Shown: piece by piece, positions 1-8,876 of the stretch | Numbering within the stretch: the first letter of the stretch is position 1 | How the letters are laid out: each line of letters begins with the position of its first letter | Assembly: GCA_963749115.1 (NCBI GenBank) | Contig: CAVVLP010000010.1 | Location: 124,001-188,000 of the forward strand | Reading direction: 5' to 3' | Length of the DNA: 64,000 nt | Source of the DNA: SZUA-36 sp963749115 | GTDB taxonomy: Bacteria > Pseudomonadota > Gammaproteobacteria > Xanthomonadales > SZUA-36 | Program-made: the position numbers and the translations under genes | Notes under the pieces: model-generated | The model's database searches: none | The model's input: the letters and a program-made list of their open reading frames with translations, nothing else | Told to the model about the DNA's origin: nothing

Positions 1-308
1 GACTGGCCATGGCGCAACAGGAAACCGCAGAGAGCACCGATCCGGCTGCACCGCCACCTATCCCGCCGATTCCTCCAAAAGTGCCCGGTGAACAACTTGA
101 ACCCAGTGTCGTGATTACCGAGCGTGAAGGTCAACGAATCGAAGAATACACGCAGAATGGCCGTGTCTACATGGTTAAGATCACACCCGTTAAAGGGCCA
201 GCTTACTATTATCTTGATGAAGATGGTGACGGCGAACTTGAACTGCGTGAATCCGACCGGAAACTGAATCCGGTCCAGCCGGTTTACTGGAAGTTGAAAG
301 AGTGGTGA
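1..308 (+). CDS. DUF2782 family periplasmic protein, 5' end outside window
   Basis: The frame is open from the first complete codon (base 3) to the TGA at 306-308, so the gene very probably starts upstream. The in-frame ATG at 9 is unlikely to be the true start: the residues around it read L-A-M-A-Q-Q, which looks like the end of a signal peptide with an A-x-A cleavage site. The mature part has a proline-rich stretch (PPPIPPIPP) and then a small domain with EYTQNGRVYMVKITP, PAYYYLDEDGDG and a YWKLKEW end, matching DUF2782. These are small exported proteins of unknown function that I recall as often encoded beside polA in gammaproteobacteria; polA itself is not in the window. The next gene starts at a GTG inside the last codons, which suggests an operon. 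Confidence 0.75.
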   Translation, partial: LAMAQQETAESTDPAAPPPIPPIPPKVPGEQLEPSVVITEREGQRIEEYTQNGRVYMVKITPVKGPAYYYLDEDGDGELELRESDRKLNPVQPVYWKLKEW

Positions 309-817
309 CATCACGCGTACCAGAGGCATCCGACCACTTTTCTGCACTACGCAAATTTATTGCCTGGTGCGGGAAATCGGTCGCCTGGTTAACGGTTGTG
401 ATGGTACTGCTGACATTTACCATCGTAGTGCTTCGTTATGGCTTTAACCTGGGCTGGATCTGGCTGCAGGAATCGCTGACCTATCTTCATGTCGTGGTGT
501 TCAGTATTGCTGCCGCATGGACTTTGCAACAGGACGGGCATGTGCGGGTGGATATTTTTTACGGCGGTATGACGGAACACAACCGGGCCAGGGTCGATCT
601 GCTTGGAAGCCTGGTATTCCTCGTGCCCTTTTGTATCTTTGTGCTGATTATTGCCTGGCCCTATGTCAGCAATTCCTGGAAGTTACTGGAATCTTCAAGA
701 GAGGCCGGTGGGCTACCCATGGTATTTCTGCTCAAATCACTGATTTTGGTTATGCCAGCATTGTTGCTCGGTCAGGCCTTTATCAATATCAGCCGATGCA
801 TGGAAAGCACTGCGTAA
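302..817 (+). CDS. TRAP transporter small permease (DctQ family), orphan
   Basis: The 171-residue product has four hydrophobic segments, near residues 25-45, 58-78, 97-120 and 138-158. It carries DctQ signatures: LQESLTYLHVVVFSIAAAWTL, GHVRVDI, and the SSREAGGLP stretch before the last helix. DctQ is the four-helix small membrane subunit of TRAP uptake systems and normally works with a large permease (DctM) and a periplasmic binding protein (DctP). Neither is present here. The GTG start at 302 overlaps the end of the upstream gene. Near base 800 the frame runs into an early stop, whereas an adjacent frame continues as ADAWKALRNEKHALSHDA to a TGA at 846-848. That continuation resembles a normal DctQ end, so one extra base near 800 is likely. 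Confidence 0.8.
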   Translation: MVTSRVPEASDHFSALRKFIAWCGKSVAWLTVVMVLLTFTIVVLRYGFNLGWIWLQESLTYLHVVVFSIAAAWTLQQDGHVRVDIFYGGMTEHNRARVDLLGSLVFLVPFCIFVLIIAWPYVSNSWKLLESSREAGGLPMVFLLKSLILVMPALLLGQAFINISRCMESTA

Positions 818-837
818 TGAAAAACATGCGCTAAGCC

Positions 838-1507
838 ATGACGCCTGAGCGCGTAGCCAGGCTGGATGAAGTATTGGCGCGGCGCCAACCCGACCTGACC
901 GTATTTGCAGAAAACCTGCACAAACCCAAGAATTTCTCAGCCATGGTTCGCAACTGTGATGCCGTGGGCATCAACGAGATGCATGTGTCGCCGGGTGAGA
1001 ATAGTCTCCGTACACATTGGAAAACCTCACAAGGGGCAGAAAAATGGGTCTATATCCGCACCCACAACAGCACTGAAGATAGTTGTAAATATCTGAAATC
1101 AAAAGGTTTTCAGACTAGTAGCTGCACATTTGAGTGATGATGCCATAGATTTTCGCGATGTCGATTACACACAAGCCACCGCCCTGGTGTTGGGTTCCGA
1201 ATTATTTGGTGTCAGCGATAAAACCCTGTCATATGTCGACCAGCAGATCAATATACCGATGATGGGTGTTACCCAGTCCCTGAATGTTTCGGTGGCTTGC
1301 GCAATCGTGCTCTATGAAGCACAACGGCAAAGACAGGCTGCAGGAATGTATGACCACTGCCGACTGGATGATGAAACGCTCGCCCGGCAACGATTTGAGT
1401 GGTTACACCCGGTGCTGACAGACTATTGTAAAAAACATCGCCTTAGTTATCCGTCATTGGACGAATCAGGTGATTTGGCAGAACCGATGCCGAGGGCGGA
1501 ATCCTGA
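838..1507 (+). CDS. trmH: tRNA (guanosine-18-2'-O)-methyltransferase TrmH, frameshifted
   Basis: This is a SpoU/TrmH-class SPOUT methyltransferase that 2'-O-methylates G18 in the tRNA D-loop using S-adenosylmethionine. The first part (838-1137) has LDEVLARRQPDLTVFAENLH and the NFSAMVRNCDAVGI motif. The second part, in another frame from about 1116, has VLGSELFGVSD and the SLNVSVACAIVLYEA motif, the trefoil-knot cofactor site. The adjacent frame reads LVAAHLSDDAIDF across the break, so a single extra base (the C at about 1115) splits the gene. Joined, the product would be about 223 residues, close to the usual TrmH length. The ATG at 838 overlaps the likely true end of the upstream dctQ gene, which suggests translational coupling. 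Confidence 0.85.
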
Positions 1508-1601
1508 TTGACATTAAAAAAAGCACGAACCTGCCTGGTACTCTTAATTTGATGCACATCTTCCGGGCCAGGTGATCAGCGGACCGGGTTCTGAATATCC
1601 A

Positions 1602-1971
1602 TTATTTCTTTTCTTTAAGCATGCCGGCGAGACCTGCAAACGGGCTATGCGTGGCTGAGCTATCTTGTGTCATCAGGTTCAAGGTGACCGTAGGCCGCGT
1701 CGATCAACCGGGAGTGTTCATTGTCGTGGCAATAAACACAAAGAAGTTCCCAGTTACTTCCATCCTGCGGGTTGTTGTCATGGTTATGGTCACGATGATG
1801 AACCGTAAGCTCCTGCAGGTTTTCCCTGGTGAATTCACGTACACATCGACCACAAACCCAGGGGTACAATTTAAGCGCCTTGGCCCGGTAGCCCTTCTCA
1901 CGCTCCTGTGATGCTTTTCGTGCCTGGGCGACAATGCTGTCGAGATTGTCTGATGATTTTCCTGCTGTCAT
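1602..1971 (-). CDS. yajD: HNH nuclease family protein YajD, frameshifted near its end
   Basis: The start at 1971 is supported by a strong GGAGG about six bases upstream. The product has a charged N-terminus, then KALKLYPWVCGRCVREF, LTVHHRDHNHDNNP, GSNWELLCVYCHDNEH. These form an HNH endonuclease fold with two CxxC pairs that bind zinc, and the run matches the YajD family closely. The biological role of YajD is unknown. The frame stops at 1660, but an adjacent frame continues with THSPFAGLAGMLKEKK to a TAA at 1602-1604, and YajD proteins typically end in a PFADL...KKK tail. An indel near 1670-1680 is therefore likely. The gene lies just downstream of aroE on the same strand, 13 bases away, and converges with trmH. 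Confidence 0.8.
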
Positions 1972-1984
1972 ATCTGACCTCCTA

Positions 1985-2821
1985 TCAACCTGCATCCCGT
2001 CTAAGCGCATCGATAACGGCACGGGTCTCCGGCTGTTTACCCGTCCAGATGGAAAAACTTTTTGCCGCCTGCTCCACCAACATACCCAGCCCATCGAGAT
2101 AGGGTTGGCGCATTTCATCACACTTTTTCTTCAACGGCAGGCTGGCTTTGAAGTAGTTCATGTCGTAACAAATTGCAGCTGGCGCGAATACCGAACCCGG
2201 CAACGGTGGTGCCTCGCCATAATGGCCCAATGATGTGGCATTGATCACCAGGTCAAAAGCGCCTTTTAAAGACAGGTCGGTCCAACCTGTAACAGAAACT
2301 TTCTCCCCGGAGCCAAAGCGCTCCGACAAGGCCTGGGCACGATCCAGGTTCCGGTTAACCAGGAAAATCTGCGAGGGATTTTGTGCCAGCAAACCACCAA
2401 GGATACCCGCTGCCGCACCGCCCGCCCCAAGAATAAGCACACGCTTGCCAGAAAGATTCATACCGTGATTCCCAATCAAATCAGACATCAGACCGGCACC
2501 ATCTGTGGTGTGTGCAAACCAACCAGCTGATTGACGAACAAGGGTATTTGCAGCCTGCGCCTGGCTGGCTTCCGGTGATGAACCTGAAGCCAACTGCCAT
2601 GCATCCCGCTTGAAAGGCAAGGTGACATTGCAACCCATGCCACCTGTGAGTCGAAAAGCTTCGAGCGCCTGGGGAAATTCATTGACGTCCGGCTCTATCA
2701 GCCGGTACTCAATTTGCAGGCCGCACTGTGCCGCAAAACGGCGGTGAATAGCCGGGGATAGAGATGACTTGACCGGTTGCCCGAACAACGCCAGCCTGAT
2801 CAGTTCTTTTCCCTGATCCAC
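1985..2821 (-). CDS. aroE: shikimate dehydrogenase
   Basis: This 278-residue enzyme reduces 3-dehydroshikimate to shikimate with NADPH in the chorismate pathway. Visible signatures are the substrate-binding FGQPVKSSLSPAIH at the N-terminus, NVTLPFK with the catalytic lysine near residue 65, TTDGAG with the catalytic aspartate near 106, and the NADP-binding Rossmann loop VLILGAGGAAAGI. NRNLDRA follows the Rossmann strand, as in NADP-dependent AroE. The start is a GTG at 2821 that lies 22 bases inside the end of hemB, so translation is probably coupled to hemB. Length and motif order are normal. Confidence 0.93.
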   Translation of the reverse strand: MDQGKELIRLALFGQPVKSSLSPAIHRRFAAQCGLQIEYRLIEPDVNEFPQALEAFRLTGGMGCNVTLPFKRDAWQLASGSSPEASQAQAANTLVRQSAGWFAHTTDGAGLMSDLIGNHGMNLSGKRVLILGAGGAAAGILGGLLAQNPSQIFLVNRNLDRAQALSERFGSGEKVSVTGWTDLSLKGAFDLVINATSLGHYGEAPPLPGSVFAPAAICYDMNYFKASLPLKKKCDEMRQPYLDGLGMLVEQAAKSFSIWTGKQPETRAVIDALRRDAG

Positions 2822-3796
2822 GTCGCTGCCTGTAAAGCATAATAGGTCAGTATGCCGTCAGCACCGGCCCGCTTGATACTGGTCAGGGCCTCCATCACTA
2901 CGGCCTTTTCATCCAGCCAGCCATTGATGGAAGCGGCCTTCAGCATCGCGTACTCGCCGGACACCTGGTAGACATAGGTCGGTGCACCGAAAGTCTCTTT
3001 GACGCGCCGCACCACGTCGAGGTAAGGCATGCCGGGTTTGACCATAACCATATCCGCACCCTCTTCGAGGTCCAGGGCAACTTCCGAGATAGCCTCATCG
3101 GTATTGGCCGGATCCATCTGGTAGGTATATTTGTTACCTCCACCGAGCGCACCTGCCGAACCCACTGCATCCCTGAAAGGGCCATAGAAAGAAGAGGCAT
3201 ACTTGGCCGAATAAGCCAGGATGCGGGTATTGATATAACCCGCATCTTCCAGGGCATCCCGAATCTCACCAATGCGGCCATCCATCATGTCAGACGGCGC
3301 AACGATATCTGCACCCGCCTGCGCATGCGAAACGGCCTGCTTGACCAGGGCAACCACGGTTTCATCATTCACGATGTAACCATGCTCGTTCATCAGGCCG
3401 TCCTGCCCGTGGCTGGTAAATGGATCAAGGGCCACGTCGGTCATAACACCCAGTTCCGGGTAAGCCTTTTTCAAAGCACGTACCGCCCGTTGCGCGAGCC
3501 CCTCGGGGTTCCAGGCCTCACAGGCATCATCGGTTTTGGCCTCCAGGTGCCGTGACCGGGAACAAGGCGATGGCGGGGACACCCAATCGCACACACTCTC
3601 CGGCCTTTAAAAGCAAACGGTCTATGCTCATACGCTCAACACCCGGCATGGAAGCCACGGCTTCAGTACAGTCTTCGCCTTCAATGACAAATACCGGCCA
3701 GATAAAGTCATCCGGTGTTAAAACGGTCTCACGCATCAAACGACGGGAAAAATCATCTGCGCGCATACGGCGCATACGGGTAGAAGGAAAACTCAT
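2800..3796 (-). CDS. hemB: delta-aminolevulinic acid dehydratase (porphobilinogen synthase), frameshifted
   Basis: HemB condenses two 5-aminolevulinate molecules to porphobilinogen in tetrapyrrole synthesis. The N-terminal part (3796 to about 3550) has MRRMRADDFSRRLMRET and FVIEGEDCTEAVASMPGVERMS. The rest is in another frame and has both active-site lysine regions, ILAYSAKYASSFYGPFRDA and MVMVKPGMPYLDV. The frame breaks in the ALFPVT region: removing one C (G on the plus strand, near 3546) restores T-A-L-E-A-K-T-D-D and gives a protein of about 331 residues, the normal length. The metal-site segment reads DVALDPFTSHGQDG, with aspartates where zinc enzymes have cysteines, so this is the magnesium-type enzyme known from Pseudomonas. 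As haem synthesis is normally essential, the break is probably a sequencing error. Confidence 0.9.
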
Positions 3797-3828
3797 GCTA
3801 ATTGTCCTGTGTAATCATTTAGTAAATT

Positions 3829-4437
3829 TTAACCCTGTTTGTCACCGTACTCATACCAAACGCTCAATTTATCCACCAACTCTTCGAGGCCACTTTTATT
3901 GAGCGAGGAAAAAACCTGAACACTGGCAACGGCTGGTAAATCGCGTCGAACCTTGAGCAAGGTTGACTGTGCCGGACCACGTTTGAGTTTGTCCGCCTTG
4001 GTCAACAAAATGTGACATGGGACACCCGAGGACTCACACCAGTTCAGCATTTGCTGGTCAAACTCGCGCATCGGGTGACGGATATCCATGACCAGCACGA
4101 CACCACGCAAACACTTGCGTGTCTTAAAATAGCGCGCCATGACGTTACGCCAGTGCGCTTTGAGTTTCAAAGGAACCTTGGCATAGCCATAACCCGGCAA
4201 ATCGGCTATACGCCGGTTCTCGTCCAGTTCAAAGATAACTATTTGCTGGGTGCGACCTGGTGTTTTACTTGTGCGAGCCAGTGATTTCTGATCGGTTAAA
4301 GTATTGATTGCACTTGATTTGCCCGCATTGGAGCGACCCGCAATCGCAACTTCGATACCCTGATCCTTCGGCAGTTGCTTCAATTCATGAGCATTGAGCA
4401 CATAGCTGGCGATTCGGAAAGGGTTCGTCTTTTTCAT
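3829..4437 (-). CDS. engB: ribosome biogenesis GTPase YsxC/EngB
   Basis: The 202-residue GTPase of the TrmE-Era-EngA-EngB family is needed for large ribosomal subunit assembly. The G motifs are in order: G1 AGRSNAGKSS near residues 33-42, the G2 region around SKTPGRTQ, G3 DLPGYGYA, G4 LLTKADK and G5 FSSLNKSG. The length is typical and the start MKKTNPFRIASYVL is well conserved. It is divergently arranged with the cytochrome c4 gene. The engB, cytochrome c4, dsbA neighbourhood is common in gammaproteobacteria and supports the taxonomic reading. Confidence 0.93.
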   Translation of the reverse strand: MKKTNPFRIASYVLNAHELKQLPKDQGIEVAIAGRSNAGKSSAINTLTDQKSLARTSKTPGRTQQIVIFELDENRRIADLPGYGYAKVPLKLKAHWRNVMARYFKTRKCLRGVVLVMDIRHPMREFDQQMLNWCESSGVPCHILLTKADKLKRGPAQSTLLKVRRDLPAVASVQVFSSLNKSGLEELVDKLSVWYEYGDKQG

Positions 4438-4546
4438 TGTTTGTTTCTCATTTTTTTACATCTTATCGCTGGAACGACAGAGACTAAAACGGGATAATAA
4501 GCGCCCATTTCGGTCATTGTACGCAAACATTCCTGGAGAGTACGAA

Positions 4547-5173
4547 ATGAAGCAATTATTGCAATTCGCGATCGGCCTGTCATTGCTGGTCTCTTTACCA
4601 GTTTTCGCAATTGGTGATGCGGATGCCGGTCAAGGCAAAGCAGCAGTGTGCGCGGCCTGTCACGGCGCAGACGGAAACAGTGTTGTGCCAAACTGGCCCA
4701 AAATAGCCGGCCAACATGCCCCTTATCTGCAACGCCAGTTAGCCCTGATCAAAGACGGCAGCCGGCCGGTTCCGGAGATGACTGCAATCTCGATGAATCT
4801 TTCCGATCAGGACATGGCTGATTTAGCCGCTTATTTTGCCAGCCAGACCACCAGTGCCGGCTTAACTGATGAAGCTTTGCGCGCCAGCGGCGAACGGCTT
4901 TACCGAAGCGGCAATCCTGAAACTGATATCCCCGCGTGTATGTCCTGTCATGGTCCTGCCGGCGAAGGCAATCCGTTATCAGGCTACCCCAACCTTGCAG
5001 GTCAACACTCCGTCTATTCAGAGAAAATGCTAACCGGCTTCAGAGCAGGCACGACCTGGGGTGCTGATGATGCCAGCAGCAAGATCATGACCGATGTGGC
5101 CAACAGGCTGACCGATGCGGAAATCAAGGCCGTGGCCAGTTATATGCAGGGCCTGCATAGCGTAAAAGAATAA
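4547..5173 (+). CDS. dihaem cytochrome c4
   Basis: The ATG at 4547 follows a GGAGAG seven bases upstream and begins a clear signal peptide (KQLLQFAIGLSLLVSLPVFA), so it is preferred over an in-frame ATG at 4517. The mature protein has two class I cytochrome c domains. Haem-binding CAACH is at residues 35-39 and CMSCH at 131-135, with candidate axial methionines in PEMTAISMNLS and SSKIMTDVANRL. Cytochrome c4 is a periplasmic, membrane-associated electron carrier to terminal oxidases. The duplicated-domain layout and 208-residue length are normal for the family. Confidence 0.92.
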   Translation: MKQLLQFAIGLSLLVSLPVFAIGDADAGQGKAAVCAACHGADGNSVVPNWPKIAGQHAPYLQRQLALIKDGSRPVPEMTAISMNLSDQDMADLAAYFASQTTSAGLTDEALRASGERLYRSGNPETDIPACMSCHGPAGEGNPLSGYPNLAGQHSVYSEKMLTGFRAGTTWGADDASSKIMTDVANRLTDAEIKAVASYMQGLHSVKE

Positions 5174-5255
5174 ACCCGGTAAAGTACGGCGGAACAATGG
5201 GCGCCTCGATGGGGTCTGTAAACCGACCGGATAAAAACATGTGGAGAAGTTAACA

Positions 5256-5892
5256 ATGATTCAAAAAGTGATTATCGCGTTAAGCCTGCTACTTGGCAGT
5301 CAGCTGGCCATGGCGCAGCTCGAGCCATACCAGGAAGGTGTGCATTACTTCAAAATAAACCAGGTACCGGCAGAAACTGACTCTGATACCGTGGAAGTCA
5401 CCGAGCTTTTCAGCTATGGCTGTTCCCATTGCAATACCTTTGAGCCTTATTTGAAAAGCTGGAATGAGACCAAGCCTGGCAACGTCAATTTCAACCGTAT
5501 CGCCGTTGCTTTTGGACGCAAAGCATGGGAAATGATGGCTCGCGCTTATATCACTGCAGAGATGCTGGGCATTGAAGACGAAAGCCACATGGCCATGATG
5601 GACGCCATCTGGAAAGAGGGAAAACAATTTCGCAAACTGGATGATCTGGCTGATTTCTATACCGAGCTTTGGGGTTGAAAAATCAGCCTTTTTAGCGAAT
5701 TACCAGTCATTTGCAGCAGACAGTCAATTACGTAAAAGCCAGCGTGATGTAAACCTTTTCGGTATCACCGGCACACCAAGCCTGGTTGTCAATCGTAAGT
5801 ACAGGGTTCAGAGCAGCAAGGATGTCAAAGATTTCAATGCCATGCTGGACGTAGTGGACTTCCTGGTAAACAAGGAAACAGTATCACCATAG
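5256..5892 (+). CDS. dsbA: thiol:disulfide interchange protein DsbA, frameshifted
   Basis: A GGAG nine bases before the ATG at 5256 and a signal peptide ending L-A-M-A fix this start. The mature protein has the thioredoxin-like active site FSYGCSHCNTFEP, so the redox motif is C-S-H-C rather than the commoner C-P-H-C. The cis-proline loop GITGTPSLVVN lies near the C-terminus. DsbA inserts disulfides into exported proteins. The frame breaks at about 5667, where one extra C turns TEFGVEKSAF into a stop shortly after TELWG. The second half continues in another frame to 5892. Joined, it is about 211 residues, the normal size. Several array proteins further right have paired C-terminal cysteines and could be clients if periplasmic. 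Confidence 0.87.
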
Positions 5893-5933
5893 GACCCCGG
5901 TTAATGCTCACATAGCTGATCCGGTTTCACCCT

Positions 5934-5959
5934 ATCGTTCCCGCCCGGGCGGGAACGAT
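5934..5959. terminator. 26-bp perfect palindrome, likely terminator hairpin
   Basis: A perfect 26-base palindrome with centre CCCGGG and arms beginning ATCGTTCCCGCC lies 42 bases after the dsbA stop and 160 bases before the response regulator start. It would form a very stable hairpin. There is no T-tract after it, so it is either a Rho-assisted terminator or an mRNA-stabilising hairpin. Confidence 0.5.
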
Positions 5960-6118
5960 CTTCCAGGCATAGTTGATCGCCGTAAAGGGACATTGCTTTT
6001 ACGCAGCAACGATCTCACACCGATTATCACACCGTTTGTTTTGAAAGACATCTTTGCAGTTGACTCGCCTGTCCATAAGAGTATTCTGTTGTTTCCGTAC
6101 CACATCACGCTTACAAAT

Positions 6119-7504
6119 ATGTCCCAAGCCCAAATCCTGGTCGTTGATGATGAGCCCGATATCCGGCAACTCGTGCAGGAAATCCTCGAAGATGAGGGGT
6201 ATTCCGTACAGGTTGCAAAAGATGGTGAAAGCGCACGTCTGATCTACGCGCAGCAGAAACCCGACCTGGTTCTGCTGGATATATGGATGCCGGATATCGA
6301 CGGTATTTCACTTCTGAAAGAGTGGTCTTCCGCTGGAAGCCTTGAGTCACATGTCGTGGTCATGTCAGGTCACGGTACCCTGGAAACCGCCGTGGAAGCC
6401 ACTCGCCTGGGCGCCTTTGATTTTGTTCAAAAGCCGCTTTCACTGGCCAAGTTACTGGCGACAGTGCGTAAAGCCCTGGAGTCAAGACCACAGACTAAAA
6501 CCATGGAGTTACCCGGCCAGGAAATAGCCCCTGTTGAGCCACTGGGCAACAGCCCGGTCATGCAACTGTTGCGTAACAGCGCCAAACAGGCTGCAAACAA
6601 TGCATCCCCGGTGATGATTACCGGGGAAAGTGGTAGTGGCCGGGAAACATTGGCCCGATACATCCATTTCCTGTCATCCTCCAAAGGCGATATGCTGACA
6701 CTGGACCACAGTCAGGCCGGTGGTGAAAATGCCTGCAGCTATCTGTTCGGTTCCGTTTTGAACGGCCAGCCGGTGGATGGACTGCTGGATAGAGCAGCCG
6801 GTGGAGTACTTTTCATACCAAAATTACAACGTCTGCCTGCCCAAACGCTTGAGTTGCTCAACAATGCAGTTGAATCAAACGGATATACACCTGAGGGCAG
6901 CACGGTTTTCAAACCATTGGGATGCCGCATCATTTGCAGTGCCACAGACAACCTGGAACAACTGGTTAAGGAAAAACGATTGCCCGGCCCCCTGTATTAC
7001 CACCTGAATGTCCTGCCTTTGAGAGTTCCCGCGGTACGTGAAAGACCTGAAGATATCCCGGAACTCATCAGGTACTTTTCAGATTGGTTTCCAAACAACG
7101 AAAACCTGCCTTACCGCTCGTTTTCGGTATCCGTCCAGAACCGTATGCGTAATCACAGCTGGCCCGGCAATGTGCGCGAATTGCGCAACCTGGTCCAGCG
7201 TTTGTTGGTGCTTGGCCATGAAGGCGAAGTTTCGGCGCAGGAAGTTGAGGATGCCCTGAACCAAAGTGCAGCCAGCATGGATACCGCAAATAGCGGTCAC
7301 GGGAGCCCGTATGAAAACAGCCTGTTTGATCTGCCACTGCGCGAAGCCCGCGAACAATTTGAACGGGACTACCTGATCTACCAGTTAAAAAAGGCCGGCG
7401 GCAGTGTCGGCAAATTGTCAGACTCGGTGGAAATGGAGAGAACCCACCTTTATCGTAAACTCAGGTCACTTGGAATCGACCCGAAACTGGTCACCAATTC
7501 ATGA
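6119..7504 (+). CDS. NtrX-like response regulator with degenerate AAA+ domain
   Basis: The start at 6119 gives a standard receiver beginning AQILVVDDEPDIR, so the upstream in-frame ATG at 5993 is not favoured. The receiver covers residues 4-118, with acidic pair D10/D11, phospho-acceptor D54 in LLDIWMPD, S83 and K105. A sigma-54 activator-type AAA+ domain follows at about 142-370 and a Fis-type helix-turn-helix at about 425-455. The AAA+ domain is defective. The Walker A lysine is arginine (GESGSGRE, 169-176), the Walker B D-E is P-K (LFIPKL, 231-236), and no GAFTGA loop is present. It is therefore unlikely to hydrolyse ATP or remodel sigma-54 polymerase. The TGA overlaps the trkA ATG, so it is co-expressed with potassium uptake genes. 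No partner kinase is adjacent. Confidence 0.82.
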   Translation: MSQAQILVVDDEPDIRQLVQEILEDEGYSVQVAKDGESARLIYAQQKPDLVLLDIWMPDIDGISLLKEWSSAGSLESHVVVMSGHGTLETAVEATRLGAFDFVQKPLSLAKLLATVRKALESRPQTKTMELPGQEIAPVEPLGNSPVMQLLRNSAKQAANNASPVMITGESGSGRETLARYIHFLSSSKGDMLTLDHSQAGGENACSYLFGSVLNGQPVDGLLDRAAGGVLFIPKLQRLPAQTLELLNNAVESNGYTPEGSTVFKPLGCRIICSATDNLEQLVKEKRLPGPLYYHLNVLPLRVPAVRERPEDIPELIRYFSDWFPNNENLPYRSFSVSVQNRMRNHSWPGNVRELRNLVQRLLVLGHEGEVSAQEVEDALNQSAASMDTANSGHGSPYENSLFDLPLREAREQFERDYLIYQLKKAGGSVGKLSDSVEMERTHLYRKLRSLGIDPKLVTNS

Positions 7505-8876
7505 AAATCGTTATCCTTGGCGCAGGACAGGTCGGGTCCACGGTAGCCAGCGCATTGGTCCATGAAGACAATGACATCACCATCATTGATAAAGACGAGC
7601 AACGACTCAAAGAACTCCAGGACCAGTTGGATATACGAAGTGTGCTGGGCCACGCCTCCCACCCCAAGGTGATGGAACGTGCCGGTATCGAGGATGCGGA
7701 TCTTGTTATCGCTTTGACCAGCTCCGATGAGGTCAACATGATCGCTTGCCAGGTAGCCTATACGCTATACAACGTACCAACCCGCATTGCACGTGTACGC
7801 GCTGCTGCATATACCGATCGACTGAAATATTTCATCGTGAACACTCGCCCGTCGATGTTTTAATCAGTCCTGAGTTGTTGTTGACACAATATATTTCCGG
7901 TCTGATCGAGTACCCCGGGACCTTGCAGGTCATGGATTTCGCAGATGGCAAAGCACAACTTGTGGCCACCGAGGCAGAAGCCGGTGGTTTACTGATCAGG
8001 CAGAAACTTTACACACTGGCACAGCATATGCCAGGTCAGTCAGATGCGCGTCTGGCGGCCATTTATCGCCACGGAAAACTGATACTGCCTGAAGGCAGCA
8101 CCATCATCGAGGAAAATGATATCGTCTTTTTCCTGGCCGCAACACGTGATATTCCAGCGGTCATGAAAGAGTTGAGACCAATAGACAACCCGGTCCGGCG
8201 TGTGATTCTCGCTGGTGGCGGCAATATCGGAAAAAACCTGGCAAGGCAACTGGAACGTGACCATCACGTAAAAGTGATTGAACGCGACCCGGTCAGGGCC
8301 GAATCAATTGCCGAGGATTTATCCAAGACTATCGTGCTGGTCGGTGATTGCACGGACGGAAACCTTTTAAGGGAAGAAGCAATAGACAGCACGGATGTTT
8401 ACTGTGTGCTGACCAATGACGACGCAGCCAATATCCTGTCCGCGTTGCAGGCGAAACGCATGGGAGCGAAGAAAGTTATTGCCATAATTAACCGGCCTTC
8501 TTATGTCGACCTGATGGAATCCGGCACAATTGATATCGCTGTATCACCGCAGCAAATAACCATTGGCTCCCTGCTGGCACACATTCGGCGCGGTAGTATA
8601 GTGCGCGTGCACTCGCTCAGGAGTGGTGCCGCTGAGGCTATCGAAGCGATCGCAATCGGTGATAGACGCAGTTCCAAGGTTGTTGGCCGTTCTCTGGAAG
8701 AACTGGATCTACCGGAAGGCACCACCATCATTGGCATAGTCAGGGGTGAAGACGTCATCATCGCACATCATGACACGCTTATAGAAGAGCATGACCACGT
8801 CCTGTTGTTTGTTCCGGATAAGAAGCAAATTCACGCGGTAGAACGACTTTTTCAGGTGAGCGCAGCCTTCGTATGA
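7501..8876 (+). CDS. trkA: Trk potassium uptake regulatory subunit TrkA, frameshifted
   Basis: TrkA is the cytoplasmic NAD(H)-binding RCK subunit that gates TrkH. Two tandem RCK modules are visible. The first has the Rossmann loop MKIVILGAGQVGS and IIDKDEQRL, the second has VILAGGGNIGKNLA and VIERDPVRAE; each is followed by a TrkA-C region. The frame breaks at about 7836, in the FI(V)REHSPVDVLISPELL segment, where a single missing base would rejoin the halves. The joined length is about 458 residues, equal to the usual TrkA. The ATG overlaps the upstream regulator stop, and the stop overlaps the trkH ATG, so the three genes form a coupled operon. Confidence 0.9.

Noticed and set aside
5993..6118. 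Longer start (5993) for the NtrX-like regulator
   Set aside because: The extra 42 residues have no similarity to a receiver, and the receiver begins normally right after the ATG at 6119.
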